A stretch of 64,000 bases of DNA from an uncultured Acidimicrobiaceae bacterium (lineage in GTDB: Bacteria; Actinomycetota; Acidimicrobiia; Acidimicrobiales; UBA10347): the NCBI GenBank assembly GCA_905182135.1, contig CAJJAG010000002.1:62001-126000 (forward strand), given 5' to 3'. The position numbers and the translations under genes are program-made. How positions within the stretch are numbered: the stretch's first letter is position 1; each line of letters starts with the position of its first letter. The notes under the pieces are model-generated. The model was not told the DNA's origin and did not search any database. It was given only the letters and a program-made list of their open reading frames with translations. This document shows, one piece after another, positions 62,167 through 64,000 of the stretch.

Positions 62167-63558
62167 GTGATCGATCAGGCATTGCTGGAAAAAACTCTCA
62201 CTACCGCCACCAGGCGAGGTGGCGAGTTTGCCGAAATTTTCGTCGAGGATCGCCAGTCTTCTGGCGCGTTGCTCGACGATGACCGCATCGAGGAGCTGAC
62301 CTCCGGCCGGAGCCGCGGTGCAGGTATCCGAGTTTTAGTGGGTGATTCGACTGGCTTCGCGCACACTGCAGATCTGACCGAATCGGGCCTGTTGGCCGCG
62401 GCCAAAGCCGCTGCAGACGCGGCGCGTGACGGCACTGGCGGGGTCACGACGGTCGACCTATCGACGCAGACCGTCGCGTCACCAAGCCCGATCTCGGTCT
62501 ACCCAGACACCGTAGCGAAGCAACGCAAGGTCGAATTGCTGAACTTGGCGAACGACGCTGCGCGCGGCATCGGCGGTGCCATCTCTCAGGTATCGGTCGG
62601 TTATGGCGACGTACGCCGTCGCATCCAGATCGCAAACAGCGACGGGTTGCTTACCGGTGACGACCAGGTCAAGACCCGCTTCTCCGTCTCGTGTGTCGCT
62701 AACGGCGACGCCGGCATGCAAACCGGTCGCGAATCGATCGGCCACACCATGGGCTTCGAACTGTTCGACCAATACGACGTCACCGAACTTGCCCGAAAGG
62801 CAGCCCAACGTGCAGTCACCAAGCTACTGGCGCGGCCTGCGCCATCTGGCGCCGTCACCACGGTGATCGGTAAAGGCGGTGGTGGCGTTCTGTTCCACGA
62901 AGCATGCGGTCATGGCCTCGAAGCTGACCATGTCGCCAAACAATCCACTGTGTTTGCTGGGCGTGTCGGTGAACTGGTTGCCAGCCCGATGGTTACCTTG
63001 ATCGACGACGGCACAATGGCCCACGAATGGGGCGCCTTCGCAGTCGACGACGAAGGCCGACCTGCCCAGCGAAATGTTCTGATCGAAGATGGCGTGCTCA
63101 TCGACTTCATGTGGGACGAGCTACGAGCTCGCGCCGAAGGTCGCTCCAGCAGCGGCAACGGTCGCCGTCAGAGCTATATGCACCTGCCGATGGTCCGTAT
63201 GACCAACACCTACATCGCCAATGGCGACACCGACCCAGGCGACATCATCGCCGACACCGACTCGGGTATTTTCGTAGCCCAGCTTGGCGGCGGTCAGGTC
63301 AATACCGTGAACGGCGATTTTGTCTTCGGGATGACCGAGGCGTATCTGATCGAGAACGGTGAGATCACCGAGCCCATTCGTGAAGGGAACCTGATCGGTA
63401 ATGGCCCCGAGGTCCTGACCAGCATTGATGCGCTTGGTAACGACTTCGAAATGGGCAGCCCAGGCACCTGTGGCAAAGATGGTCAGGGTGTTCCCGTCGG
63501 CGACGGCACCCCAACGCTGCGAGTACGAGCGTTGACTGTCGGCGGCACGGCAGCGTAG
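62167..63558 (+). CDS. tldD: TldD metalloprotease subunit
   Basis: 463 residues from GTG 62167 with AGGAGG directly upstream. The signature HEACGHGLEAD (HExxxH zinc site, about 243) with VIGKGGGGVLF before it and the C-terminal GSPGTCGKDGQGVPVGDG are characteristic of TldD. The full architecture of the TldD/PmbA family is present. With TldE it forms a heterodimeric protease that degrades small flexible peptides and matures microcin-like RiPPs in E. coli. It is followed 11 nt later by the tldE-type gene. Confidence 0.94.
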   Translation: MIDQALLEKTLTTATRRGGEFAEIFVEDRQSSGALLDDDRIEELTSGRSRGAGIRVLVGDSTGFAHTADLTESGLLAAAKAAADAARDGTGGVTTVDLSTQTVASPSPISVYPDTVAKQRKVELLNLANDAARGIGGAISQVSVGYGDVRRRIQIANSDGLLTGDDQVKTRFSVSCVANGDAGMQTGRESIGHTMGFELFDQYDVTELARKAAQRAVTKLLARPAPSGAVTTVIGKGGGGVLFHEACGHGLEADHVAKQSTVFAGRVGELVASPMVTLIDDGTMAHEWGAFAVDDEGRPAQRNVLIEDGVLIDFMWDELRARAEGRSSSGNGRRQSYMHLPMVRMTNTYIANGDTDPGDIIADTDSGIFVAQLGGGQVNTVNGDFVFGMTEAYLIENGEITEPIREGNLIGNGPEVLTSIDALGNDFEMGSPGTCGKDGQGVPVGDGTPTLRVRALTVGGTAA

Positions 63559-63569
63559 GCCAGACCAGC

Positions 63570-64000
63570 ATGCTTGATGATCTCCTCGCCCTCGGCGACC
63601 GCGTCGTTGCCAGCGCCAAACCTGGTGAACAAATCGAAGCTATTGTTGTTAACGAGATCGAGACCGAAGTACGGGTATTTGACGGCGGTGTCGAATCGTT
63701 CACCTCTGCTACCTCCCAAGGCATCGGCATCCGAGTTATCAACGATCAGCGCCAGGGTTTCGCCTGGGCTGGATCGCTTGACCCTGATGTCATCGACGCC
63801 ACGCTCGGCGAAGCCCGAGACAACGCCACGTTCGGTTCTATCGACCCCAATCTCGATTTGGCCGAACCCGATGGCGTCGAAATGGCCGAACTTGTCCTGT
63901 ATGACGAGTCGGTAAATAATTTCGCCACTGATGCCAAAATCGCGTTGGCCCTCGAACTCGAAGCCATGACCAAGGACCGCGACCCTCGGGTCATGCTGGT
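63570..64000 (+). CDS. tldE: TldE/PmbA metalloprotease subunit (3' end cut by window edge)
   Basis: From ATG 63570 the frame is open to the window end (143 residues). LLALGDRVVASAKPGEQIEA, VRVFDGGVESFTSATSQGIG and IRVINDQRQGFAWAGSLDPD resemble the N-terminal domain of TldD/PmbA proteins. It lies 11 nt after tldD on the same strand, the usual TldD-TldE pairing. The family's C-terminal part, which lacks the zinc motif in TldE, is outside the window. Confidence 0.88.
   Translation, partial: MLDDLLALGDRVVASAKPGEQIEAIVVNEIETEVRVFDGGVESFTSATSQGIGIRVINDQRQGFAWAGSLDPDVIDATLGEARDNATFGSIDPNLDLAEPDGVEMAELVLYDESVNNFATDAKIALALELEAMTKDRDPRVML

Overview
The window is 64 kb of moderately GC-rich bacterial chromosome, mostly housekeeping and central metabolism. 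The gene set points to an actinobacterium: a CarD-type RNA polymerase regulator, an actinobacterial-type phosphoserine aminotransferase, an LppM-like lipoprotein, an MDMPI-type (mycothiol-linked) protein, frequent GTG/TTG starts and tRNA genes without encoded CCA. Acidimicrobiia would fit, but that placement is an inference from gene content. There are no rRNA genes, CRISPR arrays or intact mobile elements.

Region 1-6 kb: a truncated exported TIM-barrel-like protein, carD, tRNA-Gln, tRNA-Glu and a tandem DUF1330 protein. A decayed patch follows, with a frameshifted serine-recombinase tail, a broken membrane-protein gene and gene-free DNA, interrupted by a cysH-DUF2061 sulfur assimilation pair. 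It ends at a NIPSNAP-like gene and tRNA-Pro.

Region 6-20 kb is an amino-acid biosynthesis block: ilvE, cimA (citramalate route to isoleucine), leuB, a greA-leuC-leuD operon with a tiny ORF bridging leuC and leuD, an argF-like carbamoyltransferase and a short serA. A minus-strand operon of a hypothetical gene, an RDD protein, gltX and a DUF218 protein lies inside it.

Region 19-32 kb: a renalase-like oxidoreductase, a CPBP protease, an S9 peptidase-HAD pair, an aminotransferase facing serC, a YqgE/AlgH protein, a decayed secreted protease, and a short protein/acyl-CoA ligase/enoyl-CoA hydratase operon. Region 32-46 kb: rsgA with an aminotransferase, a membrane-anchored sulfite-oxidase-like enzyme, a GMC oxidoreductase, an ABC-F ATPase, a receptor kinase with a double-M23 protein, an LppM-like lipoprotein and glpD.

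Region 46-58 kb is more accessory: a nitroreductase, a DAO-type oxidoreductase, an MDMPI protein, DUF4326, a GH51 arabinofuranosidase, and a catabolic-looking cluster (cyclase, Asp/Glu racemase homologue, PLP lyase, flavin monooxygenase/acyl-CoA-dehydrogenase homologue). The last part holds tRNA-Ala, a compact thioesterase-UPF0104-PAP2-dxs operon and tldD followed by a truncated tldE.

Two cross-cutting signals stand out. Perfect or near-perfect short direct duplications (mostly 11-18 bp) recur in non-coding DNA and at gene ends. Operons are tightly packed, with several ATGA or TAATG start/stop overlaps. No single locus looks like a clear new defence or RiPP system; the leuC-leuD micro-ORF, the duplications and the 53-57.7 kb cluster are the best leads.
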